A stretch of DNA of 64,000 nt from CAZJHX01 sp964545715 (GTDB lineage Bacteria; Myxococcota_A; UBA9042; GCA-2863065). This document shows, one piece after another, positions 6,786-15,686 of the stretch. The notes beneath the pieces are model-generated. The model ran no database searches, was not told where the DNA came from, and saw only the letters and a list, made by a program, of their open reading frames with translations. Each line of letters begins with the position of its first letter. Position 1 is the stretch's first letter. The stretch covers positions 4,521 to 68,520 of the forward strand of contig CAZJHX010000044.1 in assembly GCA_964545715.1 (NCBI GenBank), written 5' to 3'. Both the position numbers and the translations under genes were made by a program.

Positions 6786-8381
6786 CGCGGGGAGTTCAAT
6801 TCGAAAGGTTGTGCCCTGGCCAAGGGTGCTGTCACACGTGATCGTGCCGCCGTGCTCGTGAATGATCTGCTGCACCAGCGGCAGGCCCAGACCCGTGCCC
6901 GTGTCCTTTGTGCTGAAAAACGGATCGAAGATGCGCGGCAGCGTTTCCGGCTCGATGCCCGGACCGGTGTCGGCGACCTCCAGGACCGCGGAGCCACCGT
7001 TCATCCGCGTGGTCACGCGTAGGTCGCCGCCCTCGGTCATGGCCTCCATGCTGTTACGAACCAGGTTCAGCAGAGACTGGCGGATCTGGTTGGCGTCCAG
7101 TGAGAGCGGCGGAACAGCCTCGTCCAGCTCGGAGATCAAACGCACGTCGTGGGTGGAGAGCTCTTCCTTGGTGAAGTCGAGCAGCTCACGGACCAGGCCG
7201 TTGAGATCGGCGTCCGCCAGCTCCGGTTTCGGAAGCCGCGCAAAGCGGAGGTACTGATCGGTGACCGCCGTCAGCCGATCGATCTCGCTGCGCACCGCGC
7301 CCAGCAGCTGACCCGCCTCGGCGAAGCCCTCTTTGTCCTCGCAGCTCAGCTGCTCCAGCTCCTCTTCAAGCAGCTCGGTGTTCAGGCCCATGCTGTGCAG
7401 CGGGTTGCGGATCTCATGCGTGATCTGGCTGGACATCTTGCCGATGGTGGCCAGCCGCTCCGCACGCAGCAGGTCCTGCGCCTGAGTCTCCAGCTTGCGA
7501 TCGCGCTCCGCCAGGCTGACGGCCATACGGTTGAACTCGTCGGCCAGCTGTCCGATCTCGTCGGTTGTGTCCACGTCGACTGCGGTAAAGTCGCCGACCG
7601 CCACACGCCGGGCGCCCTCGCGCAGCCGCCGCAGCGGGCGGATGGTGTAGCCGACCCACAGCATGATCCCGAGCGCGCACACCAGCGCGATGCCGGCGGC
7701 GACGCTGATCACCAGCTGGGTCTGGGCTTCGCTGGACTCGCCGTTGCGATTCACCTCCGCCATGAAGGCCGTCGCGTTGCGCCGCACGGACGCCACGTCG
7801 TTTCGCACGCTGCGGATGATGTTGGCCAGCTCCTCGGCCAGCACCCGCGCTCGCCCGAAGCGCTCAGCGTGCAGCTGGGCCACGAAAGCGCGGGCGAGGG
7901 CGTCGTAGAGATCGACGTTGGTCAGCGCCTCGGGCGCCTCGAACAGCACGTTCTTGATCACGCCGTTGGTGCTGGTCTCTAGACTGGTCCGCAACCCGGT
8001 GGCGCTCTGCAGGTCCACCAGCCGCCGGTTGAGCTTGCTCAGAAACGCCTTCTCGCGCGCCTCCAGCTTGAAGCGGCGCTCGATGGTCGCGATGCGCTTG
8101 CCGGCCCGCTCTATGCCGACGAAGGGCTTGAAGTTGGGAAAGTAGCTGCGCAGGCGCACCAGATCGCGCTGGCTGGTGCGGCTGAGCTCCTCTTCGTACA
8201 CCTTCAGGTCGCGCAGGACAGCCGCCAGGTCAGCGGTCAGCGGAACAACGCCGCGGCGCACCAACTGGATGTTCCGACGCAGATCGTGCATCCGGTAGAT
8301 GCCGTATAAGGCCACGGAACCAAAGGCGAAGATGACAATGGCGAAGCCGAGGAAGATCTTGGTCGAGAGAGACCAGCGCAC
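6783..8381 (-). CDS. Sensor histidine kinase with long periplasmic helical region, HAMP, HisKA and HATPase_c
   Basis: 532 aa, inner membrane. TM1 at about 8-30, a helical periplasmic part to about 220, TM2 at about 224-246, then HAMP (about 247-300), phospho-acceptor His322 in ITHEIRNPLHSM, and the ATPase domain with N box NLVRNSMEAM, G1 DTGPGI and G2 GTGLGL. All catalytic boxes are intact, so it is an active kinase. No response regulator is adjacent (orphan). The start is GTG at 8379-8381 with AAGGA 9 nt upstream; that Shine-Dalgarno lies within the arm of the inverted repeat at 8386-8546, so RNA structure may control translation. Confidence 0.92.
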   Translation of the reverse strand: MRWSLSTKIFLGFAIVIFAFGSVALYGIYRMHDLRRNIQLVRRGVVPLTADLAAVLRDLKVYEEELSRTSQRDLVRLRSYFPNFKPFVGIERAGKRIATIERRFKLEAREKAFLSKLNRRLVDLQSATGLRTSLETSTNGVIKNVLFEAPEALTNVDLYDALARAFVAQLHAERFGRARVLAEELANIIRSVRNDVASVRRNATAFMAEVNRNGESSEAQTQLVISVAAGIALVCALGIMLWVGYTIRPLRRLREGARRVAVGDFTAVDVDTTDEIGQLADEFNRMAVSLAERDRKLETQAQDLLRAERLATIGKMSSQITHEIRNPLHSMGLNTELLEEELEQLSCEDKEGFAEAGQLLGAVRSEIDRLTAVTDQYLRFARLPKPELADADLNGLVRELLDFTKEELSTHDVRLISELDEAVPPLSLDANQIRQSLLNLVRNSMEAMTEGGDLRVTTRMNGGSAVLEVADTGPGIEPETLPRIFDPFFSTKDTGTGLGLPLVQQIIHEHGGTITCDSTLGQGTTFRIELPA

Positions 8382-8385
8382 CGCT

Positions 8386-8546
8386 AGGAGTCCTTAGGAA
8401 AACTGGCACAGTGTCGGCGTGACGAGGCCGCGGCCAGATCGGTCGAAGGCCCCGACGGGCGGGCCGGTGGCCCGGTCAAGGGGTCTGAGGCCGAGCTGGC
8501 CCGGCATCGTCGCGTCCGGCGCATGCGAGTTTTCCTGAGGACTCCT
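8386..8546. repeat. 161-bp hairpin element upstream of the histidine kinase
   Basis: Long imperfect inverted repeat: AGGAGTCCTTAGGAAAACT (8386-8404) is complementary to the segment ending at 8546 with one mismatch. The stem continues inward through a G/C-rich part containing GACGA and GGCCAG to about position 8437. The inner stem closely matches the element at 23107-23269 (reverse complement), though the outermost 20 bp differ. It starts 4 bp before the GTG start of the kinase. Confidence 0.8.
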
Positions 8547-8576
8547 GGGACTTAGCGGTCAGAGAGCGGAAAGTCT

Positions 8577-8600
8577 ACCCCAACTATTCAACGTTGGGGT
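8577..8600 (-). terminator. Candidate terminator of the dnaA-to-ppiC gene string
   Basis: Perfect 8-bp stem ACCCCAAC (8577-8584) / GTTGGGGT (8593-8600) with an 8-nt loop, 5 bp past the stop codon of the PpiC gene. In the minus-strand transcript it is followed only by a short CTTT, so termination strength is uncertain. Confidence 0.55.
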
Positions 8601-8605
8601 CTACG

Positions 8606-10024
8606 CTACTGCGCTTTGGGCGCCGGGGCGGCGGGCTTGGCGGCGGGGGTCGCCGGGGCGGTCGCGGGCTTCACAGCGCGCGTCGCCGGACGGGGCGCCA
8701 CCTGAGGGCGAGCCGTCGGGGTGGCCGGACGTGCCAGCGCCGGGTTGGCCCGACGGATCGGCGGGTGGCCCGGGATGGACGCGCCGCCGTGGCCCTTGGT
8801 GGGACGCGCGGGCTTGGCCGACTTCGGAATCTTGATGATGCGCTCGATCTTGGCCTCGGTCTTGAGCGTGTTCAGCAGGGAGCGGCGCTCCTGGAAGAAC
8901 TTCTTGTTGCGAAGGCTCTCGGCGATGGTCTCCTTGACCTCTTCCAGCGTCTTCTTGCGTGCCTCCCGCTTCTCCAGGACCTGGATGATGTGGAAGCCGA
9001 AGCGCGTGCGCACCGGCTCGGAGACCTCGTTGGGCTTCATCGTGAACGCCTTGTCCTCGAAGGGCTTGACCATCTGGCCACGACCGAAGAAGCCCAGATC
9101 GCCACCCTTGGGCGCCGACGGACCCTCACTGAAGCGCTTGGCGACCTCTGCGAAGGCCTCCCCCTTGGTGAGCGCCTCCTGGACCTGCTTCAGCTTGCCG
9201 CGCGCCTTCTCCTCCTCCTCTTTGGGGGCCTTCTCGGCGACCTTGATGAGAATGTGGCGAGCCTTGACGCCCTCACGCTCCTGATAGAAGCGCTCGTTCT
9301 TGTTGTAGAAGTCCTCGACCTCTTTGTCGGTCACGGCCAGCTTGCCGGTCTTCTCCAACAGAAGCTCCAGCTCTTTCTTCTCGGTGATGCGAGCCTTGAT
9401 GCTCTCGACGGTGACCTTGCCGTGCCGCAGGTAGTTCTGGAACTGCTCGTCGGTCCGGAAGCGCGTCTTGTACTGCGCGAACTCCTTCTCGATGTCCGCG
9501 GCGGGAACGATGATGCTGGCCTTGGCGACCGCGTCCTTGATCAGCTGCTTCTCGATGAGCCGCTTCAGGATGTTCTCCTTGATACGGTTCATGCGCTCCT
9601 TGGGGATCTTGGAGCTGCGACGCAGGATCTTGTCGACCTCGGCGTAGTACGCAGCAGCGTCGATCGGGTTGCCGTTGACCGTAGCCACGGGACCGGTGAG
9701 CCGCTTCTCGTCGGTGCCGGCAGGCTCTGCAGACTTCGCTGCGGGGGTGCCCTCGGGCTTGGCCGTCGCGACGGGCTCGACCTTCAGGTTTTCGACTTTC
9801 AGCGCCGGCTTGGCGGCTGTGGCAGCGGCTGTGGCCGCCTTCTCAGCGGCAGCAGGGGCCTTCTCAGCGGCGGCAGGCGTCGCAGCAGCAGGCACCGCCT
9901 GGGCGCCTTGTGTGGCGGACTTGGCTTCCTTGGAGCCCGGAGCGGTCTTGGCCGTTTCTTTCTTGCTGCAACCGATTGTGATCAGCGAGCAAGCGGTCAG
10001 TACTACGAAAAGGCGCTTCTTCAT
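8606..10024 (-). CDS. Lipoprotein peptidyl-prolyl isomerase, SurA/PrsA-like (parvulin)
   Basis: 472 aa. Signal peptide with lipobox ITIGC (Cys19), a long Ala/Pro/Lys linker (about 25-110), a SurA-N-like helical region (VNGNPIDAAAYYAEV onward, about 115-250), and one parvulin domain at about 262-360 (ARHILIKV, GGDLGFFGRGQMVKPFE, FGFHIIQV). The tail is Pro/Ala/Lys-rich. Predicted periplasmic folding factor for outer-membrane or secreted proteins. Start overlaps the stop of the YkgJ gene by 4 bp (ATGA), and it is the last gene of the dnaA-side string. Conserved in domain order with the SurA/PrsA group; client proteins unknown. Confidence 0.9.
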   Translation of the reverse strand: MKKRLFVVLTACSLITIGCSKKETAKTAPGSKEAKSATQGAQAVPAAATPAAAEKAPAAAEKAATAAATAAKPALKVENLKVEPVATAKPEGTPAAKSAEPAGTDEKRLTGPVATVNGNPIDAAAYYAEVDKILRRSSKIPKERMNRIKENILKRLIEKQLIKDAVAKASIIVPAADIEKEFAQYKTRFRTDEQFQNYLRHGKVTVESIKARITEKKELELLLEKTGKLAVTDKEVEDFYNKNERFYQEREGVKARHILIKVAEKAPKEEEEKARGKLKQVQEALTKGEAFAEVAKRFSEGPSAPKGGDLGFFGRGQMVKPFEDKAFTMKPNEVSEPVRTRFGFHIIQVLEKREARKKTLEEVKETIAESLRNKKFFQERRSLLNTLKTEAKIERIIKIPKSAKPARPTKGHGGASIPGHPPIRRANPALARPATPTARPQVAPRPATRAVKPATAPATPAAKPAAPAPKAQ

Positions 10025-11619
10025 CGAATTCCTCCGGGCGACGACAGCGTTGGTTTCGCCGCGTGGCCGAATACTTCCAGGTTGGTCAGAAACAGCGAGA
10101 CCAAAGTGCTTTCAAGCCCGCTCATGACATCGACCACCGATTTTTCCCGCAGCATCTTACTTGTGGTCACCATGCTGTCAATGAGGTCCTGCGTGTGGAC
10201 CTCCACGCGACACGCTTCTTTGGCTCGATCGCAGGCGCCGCCGAGCGTCACCAGTGCTCGCAGACCGATCAGTGCCAGCCCGAACCGGACGGTCGAACCG
10301 CGGCGCACGGCCTCTTTGGCAAACAACGGGCTGATCATCACGTCCTGCATAACGCTGTGCGAAGCCTGTGGATCGGCAAAACGAAAAGACGTGGGCTCGG
10401 TGCCGCCGCACGCCGCGCGAATCGACCGGCTCAGCACCTTGAAGCGCTGAGACAGCCACGTGAGGTTACGTTGCGCCGCGACCTCCGCCGCTTTGTCGGC
10501 GAAGCCCAGCGCCTCTTCCTGAAAACGCTCCAGGTGGGCGAAGAAGTTCTCCCAGGGGTCGGGATCGTCACCGAATTGCCCCGGAAAGGCGCTTCGCCAC
10601 GCGTCCATGCCGACAAACGCGCGCTCTTCGTTGTCCACCGTCTCGTAGACGTCGGCGAGGCCGGCTGTGACGGCCCGCGCAAACGCGTTGAGTGGCGCGT
10701 AAATCCCATCCGCCGGCGCCGCCTGGCGAACCGCGGTGATGATGCCGCGCTCCAAGTCCAGATAGCGATCGCGGGCCACGTGGAAGCCCGGATCGAGCTG
10801 CACACGGGCCGGCACGACGTGTACAGGGGCACCCGTCCGCAGCAGCTCGCGTAGATCGGCCTCGTGCTCAGCGGGCGGCGTCGCGGCCTGCTTGGCCTTC
10901 CAATAGGCCCGGCACTCCATCTGCAGGCTGACCGCCAGCGTGTTGCCGGTGCGCGCGAAGACAAACGGAAACTGGCGGCACGGCGTCGGCTTCTTCTCCA
11001 TCCCCAGATGCCTGTGAATCAGACAGAGCTTGTCCTGCGCCAGGAAGATGCACTGGTCGTTGCGCATCTGTGTCAGCAGAATCTCCTCGTCCCCCAGCTG
11101 CCCCGAGCGGAAGAGGTCGGCGTTGCTCTCCAGCCCGTCGATCTCATCGCGCCAATCCCGGTCCAGGATCTCGTCGGCTACCTGCTTGGGGATGGGCCCC
11201 ACATCTGTGGCCGAGCAGCAGCTTCCGCAGGCCTGACACGCATGCTGCAAGCCGTCAGTGAACTCCAGCGGCAGCTCGATCAGCGCCTCATCGGCCAGCG
11301 CCTCGTCCGGTTCATCGATACCGCGGTGGTGCTCCGCGCGGGCGCCCTCCAACATTGAGTGCCGCGCCAGATGCCGGATGTGTCGGCGTAGAAGCCCCGG
11401 GTCCAGCCGGTCCTCGCCAACGCTGTGGGCATATCCCAGCACCTCGAGCGCGGCCCGAGGTTGCTGCAGCGCGTCCACGATCACCTTGGCGATCGGGTCC
11501 AGCCCGATACGGGTTTGCAGCGCCGCGTCGAGCAGCGCCCATGGGTATCGCTGCTGGCCGGTTTCGACCAGCTGCAGATCGCTGCGTACGGCGGGCAGCG
11601 TAACGTCCACGATGTTCAT
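10021..11619 (-). CDS. YkgJ-family cysteine-cluster protein
   Basis: 532 aa. The metal-binding cluster is visible as C128-x2-C131-x2-C134-C135, C190-x8-C199, C214 in PTPCRQFPF and C236, the pattern of the YkgJ/zinc- or iron-chelating domain shared with FliB-type flagellin lysine methylases. Residues 40-95 form a short helical segment resembling a PqqD/winged-helix fold (inference). The C-terminal 250 residues are helical and unassigned. Overlaps proB by 4 bp at its start and ppiC by 4 bp at its end, so it is co-translated with both. Metal and function are unknown. Confidence 0.85.
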   Translation of the reverse strand: MNIVDVTLPAVRSDLQLVETGQQRYPWALLDAALQTRIGLDPIAKVIVDALQQPRAALEVLGYAHSVGEDRLDPGLLRRHIRHLARHSMLEGARAEHHRGIDEPDEALADEALIELPLEFTDGLQHACQACGSCCSATDVGPIPKQVADEILDRDWRDEIDGLESNADLFRSGQLGDEEILLTQMRNDQCIFLAQDKLCLIHRHLGMEKKPTPCRQFPFVFARTGNTLAVSLQMECRAYWKAKQAATPPAEHEADLRELLRTGAPVHVVPARVQLDPGFHVARDRYLDLERGIITAVRQAAPADGIYAPLNAFARAVTAGLADVYETVDNEERAFVGMDAWRSAFPGQFGDDPDPWENFFAHLERFQEEALGFADKAAEVAAQRNLTWLSQRFKVLSRSIRAACGGTEPTSFRFADPQASHSVMQDVMISPLFAKEAVRRGSTVRFGLALIGLRALVTLGGACDRAKEACRVEVHTQDLIDSMVTTSKMLREKSVVDVMSGLESTLVSLFLTNLEVFGHAAKPTLSSPGGIR

Positions 11620-12698
11620 GGTGTGGGCTCCAGTGCGCGGTCGATAACCAGGTCGTCGCGATGAACCGCCGGCGGACCTTTAGCGCCGATCACCGCCCGC
11701 AGGGCCTGTGCGGATTGGCGCGCCAGTCCTCGGCCCAGGACGGTCCCGTCGGGGGCGACCAGCGTGACCGCCTCGCCCTCGGCGAAGTCGCCGTCGACCT
11801 GTTTGATGCCGACGGGCAGCACGGATGCACCGTTGCCGCGCACGGCGGTTGCAGCGCCCGTGTCCAGGTGCAGCGCGCCACAGGCCTTGAGCGTGTATGC
11901 GATCCAGTGCTTGCGGCTGGGCAAGCCGCTGCCGTCCACCTCAAAGCGCGTGCCGACGGACTGTCCGGCCACGGCCGCGGCCAGCACCCCCGTGGTGCGC
12001 CCATTGGCGATAACGACCTCGATACCGCCGTGTGACGCCGCTGCGGCCGCCTCCAGCTTGCTGCCCATCCCACCGCGCCCGACTCCCGAGGTGCCGCTGG
12101 ACACCAGGCTCGCGGGATCATCGTCGAGGGCGACGTGTGAAACCACCTGCCCGCTCCCGTCCAGCAGCCCGTCCACGGTCGTCAACAGCACCAGCAGATC
12201 AGCGCCGATCAGCTTGGCCACCTGCGCGGCCAGGGTGTCGTTGTCTCCGACCGTTATCTCGTCGGTCATCACGGTGTCGTTTTCGTTGATAATGGGGATT
12301 GCGCCGTACGCCAGCAGGGCATCCAGCGTGGCGCGCACATTCAAGAAGCGCTGACGATCACCCAGGTCACTGTGCGTGAGCAGCACCTGGCCCACCCCGT
12401 GATGGCACCGCTCAAAAGCCGACCGCCACAGCTGCATGAGCTGCCCCTGCCCTATCGCGGCCAGCGCCTGCACGCGCGCCATCGCCTCCGGTCGTTTGTC
12501 CAACGCGAGCTCTTCGATGCCCATCGCCACCGCGCCGGACGAGACCAGTATGACCTCCAACCCCTGCGCCATCGCCCTGCCCATCTCGCTGGCCAGTCGA
12601 AAGATCGCGTTGCGATCGACGCTCAGCCCGGCGGAGAGCGAGGCCGTCAGGACGCCGGAGCCCACTTTGACAACGACACGTTTGATCTCCCGAGCGAT
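11616..12698 (-). CDS. proB: Glutamate 5-kinase with PUA domain; start apparently ATC
   Basis: First enzyme of proline synthesis: phosphorylates L-glutamate. Amino-acid-kinase fold with KVGSGVLT, VSSGAVAMG, IINENDTV, GDNDTLAA and GVGRGGMGSK, then a C-terminal PUA domain (about 275-360). The frame has no ATG, GTG or TTG before a GTG at 12665, which would remove the conserved strand and the ATP-site Lys (RVVVK). Upstream, the codon ATC at 12696-12698 gives the normal N-terminus IAREIKRVVVKVGSG and has GGAG six bases before it, just after the murA stop. ATC is therefore the likely start, unless the base is a sequencing error. Length then is 360 aa. No proA or proC in the window. Confidence 0.85.
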   Translation of the reverse strand: MAREIKRVVVKVGSGVLTASLSAGLSVDRNAIFRLASEMGRAMAQGLEVILVSSGAVAMGIEELALDKRPEAMARVQALAAIGQGQLMQLWRSAFERCHHGVGQVLLTHSDLGDRQRFLNVRATLDALLAYGAIPIINENDTVMTDEITVGDNDTLAAQVAKLIGADLLVLLTTVDGLLDGSGQVVSHVALDDDPASLVSSGTSGVGRGGMGSKLEAAAAASHGGIEVVIANGRTTGVLAAAVAGQSVGTRFEVDGSGLPSRKHWIAYTLKACGALHLDTGAATAVRGNGASVLPVGIKQVDGDFAEGEAVTLVAPDGTVLGRGLARQSAQALRAVIGAKGPPAVHRDDLVIDRALEPTP

Positions 12699-12701
12699 GG
12701 G

Positions 12702-13988
12702 CTACTCCACGCGCTGGATGCCGGCGCCAAGAGCCGTCAGCTTCTCTTCGATGCGCTCGTAGCCGCGGTCGATCTGGCGGATGTTGCCGATCGTCGTGGT
12801 CCCCTTGGCGGCCAGCGCCGCGATTACCAACGCCATACCGGCGCGCACATCTGGGCTCTCCACGCGGGAGCCGTAAAGCTGGCTGGGACCGACCACGACC
12901 ACACGGTGCGGATCGCACAAAATGATGGACGCACCCATGCCGATGAGGCGGTCCGTGAAAAACATGCGCCCCTCGTACATCTTCTCGAACAGGAGGACCG
13001 TGCCTTGACACTGTGTGGCGGTCACCACAGCGATCGACATCAGGTCCGTGGGAAACGCGGGCCAGATGGCGTCGTCGATGCGTGGGATGGCGCCGTGCAG
13101 GTCGCGCCGGATGACCCGCTTCTGCCCGGACGCGATGTGAAGATCGTCGTCGCCGACCGGCTCCGCAACCACACCCAGCTTCTCGAAGACCGAGAGGATC
13201 ATGCGCAGGTCGTAGCAGCCGGCGTTGCGGATCGTGATGTCCGAGTCGGTACACGCGGCCAGCCCGATGAAGCTGCCCACCTCGAGATAGTCCGGCCCGA
13301 TCGTGTGCTCACATCCGCCCAGCTTGTCCACGCCGTGGAGCACCACCGTGTTGGAGCCGAGACCCTCAAAGCCACAGCCCATCGCCTGCAACATGGAGCA
13401 CAGCCGCTGGACGTGCGGCTCACACGCTGCGTTACGAATGATCGTGGTACCGGAGGCCAGTGAGGCAGCCATCACCAGGTTCTCCGTCGCCGTTACGGAC
13501 GCCTCGTCCAAGAGCATGTCAGCCCCGACCAGGCCACCGGGCGCCGCAAGCCGGTACGCGCCCTCCGCCTCAAAGGAAGCGCCGAGCGCCTGCATGCCCG
13601 TGAAGTGAGTGTCGACGCGCCGCCGGCCTATAACGTCGCCGCCGGGCGGAGCGAGGTCGATCGCGCCGGCGCGAGCCGTCAGGGGGCCTGCGAGCAGAAT
13701 TGACGCCCGCAGCTGAGTACAGAGCTGCGGGTCGGGAACAGTGGTTCGAATGTCGCGGCACGTGATCCGCAGTCGGTTGGGCGACCCGAGCTCTTCGATG
13801 TCCGCGCCCAGGGACGCCAGAATCTGCAGCAGCACGTTGACGTCGCGAATGCGCGGCACGTTGTTCAGCGTTACGGGCTGATCGGTCAGCAGACAGGCGC
13901 AGAGAACGGGGAGCGCCTCGTTCTTGTTTCCGCCGGGCACCACCTCACCGCTGAGACGGCGACCTCCTTCGATGATGAATCGACTCAT
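12702..13988 (-). CDS. murA: UDP-N-acetylglucosamine 1-carboxyvinyltransferase with Asp at the catalytic Cys position
   Basis: 428 aa. Transfers enolpyruvate from PEP to UDP-GlcNAc, the first committed step of peptidoglycan synthesis. Lys22 and Asn23 of the active site are in GGNKNEALP. The loop that in E. coli reads PGGCTIGARPVD with Cys115 reads PGGDVIGRRRVD here, so Asp118 replaces the Cys. The same change in mycobacteria, chlamydiae and Borrelia is known to give fosfomycin insensitivity. Start overlaps the end of the membrane-protein gene by 4 bp, and proB follows with no room for a promoter. Otherwise full length. Confidence 0.95.
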   Translation of the reverse strand: MSRFIIEGGRRLSGEVVPGGNKNEALPVLCACLLTDQPVTLNNVPRIRDVNVLLQILASLGADIEELGSPNRLRITCRDIRTTVPDPQLCTQLRASILLAGPLTARAGAIDLAPPGGDVIGRRRVDTHFTGMQALGASFEAEGAYRLAAPGGLVGADMLLDEASVTATENLVMAASLASGTTIIRNAACEPHVQRLCSMLQAMGCGFEGLGSNTVVLHGVDKLGGCEHTIGPDYLEVGSFIGLAACTDSDITIRNAGCYDLRMILSVFEKLGVVAEPVGDDDLHIASGQKRVIRRDLHGAIPRIDDAIWPAFPTDLMSIAVVTATQCQGTVLLFEKMYEGRMFFTDRLIGMGASIILCDPHRVVVVGPSQLYGSRVESPDVRAGMALVIAALAAKGTTTIGNIRQIDRGYERIEEKLTALGAGIQRVE

Positions 13989-14581
13989 CGGTCAGCCCTG
14001 CTTCCCTTCTTTTTGCGCTTCTTCTTGCCCTTCTTGCCGACGGGATTGTTCTGCGGCAGCCGACCGTGCGCCTTCAGCTGCATCAGCACCGCGCCCATGA
14101 ACACCTCCAGGTTTCGCAGCCGCACGTACGGTCGAAACAGCGCCAGCTTGGCGTCGCCAAAGTGCAGATAGTGTTCGTACTTCTTCGTGGCCAGCGACAC
14201 GTCGAGCAGGCCCAACGTGTCGAAGTCGATGTCGGCCCACGCGTAGGCAAAGAACTGGGTGTCGGTGCGCCAGAGGATGCGGTTCTCCTCGCAGACCACG
14301 CCGGAGAGGCGCTTGAACCGTCGCCAGCGCAGGATCGTCAGCACCACAAAGACGCTGACCGCGGCGATGACCAGGCCCACTACAATGAGCCCGATATCGA
14401 AGCCGTCGGATAAAACCGTGATGGCGTAGTAGGTCCAGAACGCCGCGAGCAGGCCGCCGTAGAGGACGAGCAGGCCCTTGTTCAGCACGTAGTCGTAGCG
14501 ATAGTCGCCCGCCTGTGCCCAGGCCGCCTCGAATTCGTCGGCGCTGACGGTGGCGCTGGTTGTGGCCAAGGTGTCGCTCAC
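13985..14581 (-). CDS. Membrane protein with bacterial PH-like domain and Lys-rich tail
   Basis: 198 aa, unrecognised by name. Two adjacent TM helices (about 38-58 and 63-85) are followed by a region resembling a bacterial PH domain (YcxB-like: RLSGVVCEENRILWRTDTQFF). The C-terminus is strongly basic (GKKGKKKRKKKGSR), which may bind phospholipid or nucleic acid. Lies between recF and murA, 7 bp after recF and overlapping murA by 4 bp. Function unknown; the insertion in the recF-murA string is worth comparing with relatives. Confidence 0.75.
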   Translation of the reverse strand: MSDTLATTSATVSADEFEAAWAQAGDYRYDYVLNKGLLVLYGGLLAAFWTYYAITVLSDGFDIGLIVVGLVIAAVSVFVVLTILRWRRFKRLSGVVCEENRILWRTDTQFFAYAWADIDFDTLGLLDVSLATKKYEHYLHFGDAKLALFRPYVRLRNLEVFMGAVLMQLKAHGRLPQNNPVGKKGKKKRKKKGSRADR

Positions 14582-14588
14582 GTCCCCT

Positions 14589-15668
14589 CTACTGTGCTGC
14601 TAAACAACCGTCGCGAATCGTAAAGCACGAGTAGTTGCTGTCAATGTGTACGTGCTCGCGCGCCGTGGTCGTCAAGAAGACCTGCCCGCCAAACGCGTCG
14701 CTGGTGAGATAGCTCATCAGCAGGTGGTTGCGCCCGGCGTCCAGCTCGCTCGAGACATCGTCGAGCAACAGGACCGGGCTGTAGCCGAGCTGCTGCCGAA
14801 GCAAACGTATCTCCGCGATCTTCATCGCCAGGACGAAGGCACGATGTTGGCCCTGCGACGCAAACGCCCGCGCCGGCTTGTCGTTCAGTATCGCCAGCAT
14901 GTCATCGACGTGCGGTCCGCGATTGGTCGAGCCCCGCCCTCGGTCGCGACGCCGATCGGACTGGAACGCGGCGAGGTAGCCGGCCGCATCTGTCTGCTCC
15001 ACGCGACTTTCGTACGACAGGTTGCCCTGCAGCTGGCCGTCGCTCACCTCGATCAGGCACTCTCGAAAGACCGGGCCATAGTCTCTCAGATAGTCCAGCC
15101 GCCAGGTCGTCACGCGGGCCGCCGCATCCGCCAGCTGCTCGTCAAAGACGTCGAGCATGGCGTCCGGTCCCTCGTTTTTCAGCAGAGCGTTGCGCTGCTT
15201 GAGCGTCGCCTCGTAGCGCTTCACGTCCGCCAGGCTGGCGGGCCAGCGATTGAAGACCGCGCGGTCCAGGAACTTTCGCCGACCGGACGGGCTGCCTTTG
15301 GTAATGGACAGGTCCTCAGGCGCGAAGAGCACGACCGTCAATTGTCCCAGCGAATCGGCCAGCGACTTGGAGACCGTGCCGTCGATCCACACACGCCGGC
15401 TGCGACCCACGGTGATGCGCACCACGCGGTCGCTCTCTTGATGGTCGATGACCCCGCGGATGTCCGCCTGCGTGGCGCCGAAGCGAATGAGGTCGGAGTT
15501 GGAGGTCGTGCGAAACGACTTCAGCGCGCCGAGAACGTAGATGCTCTCCAATAGGTTGGTTTTGCCCTGCCCGTTGTCGCCCTCGAAGATGTTGAAGCGA
15601 GGATTTGGCTCAAGGTGGATCGACGCGAGGTTGCGGAAGTCGACCAGGCGTAAGTCTGTGACTCTCAA
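14589..15668 (-). CDS. recF: DNA replication and repair protein RecF
   Basis: 359-aa SMC-like ATPase that helps load RecA at gaps with RecO and RecR. N-terminus MRVTDLRLVDFRNL, Walker A GDNGQGKTN at about 30-38, the ABC signature region near QGQHRAFVLAMKIAE, and Walker B VLLLDDVSSELD. Length matches the family. It follows dnaN by 18 bp on the minus strand, the conserved dnaA-dnaN-recF order. Confidence 0.96.
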   Translation of the reverse strand: MRVTDLRLVDFRNLASIHLEPNPRFNIFEGDNGQGKTNLLESIYVLGALKSFRTTSNSDLIRFGATQADIRGVIDHQESDRVVRITVGRSRRVWIDGTVSKSLADSLGQLTVVLFAPEDLSITKGSPSGRRKFLDRAVFNRWPASLADVKRYEATLKQRNALLKNEGPDAMLDVFDEQLADAAARVTTWRLDYLRDYGPVFRECLIEVSDGQLQGNLSYESRVEQTDAAGYLAAFQSDRRRDRGRGSTNRGPHVDDMLAILNDKPARAFASQGQHRAFVLAMKIAEIRLLRQQLGYSPVLLLDDVSSELDAGRNHLLMSYLTSDAFGGQVFLTTTAREHVHIDSNYSCFTIRDGCLAAQ

Positions 15669-15686
15669 GAGGTTCGCTGGCCGGGC

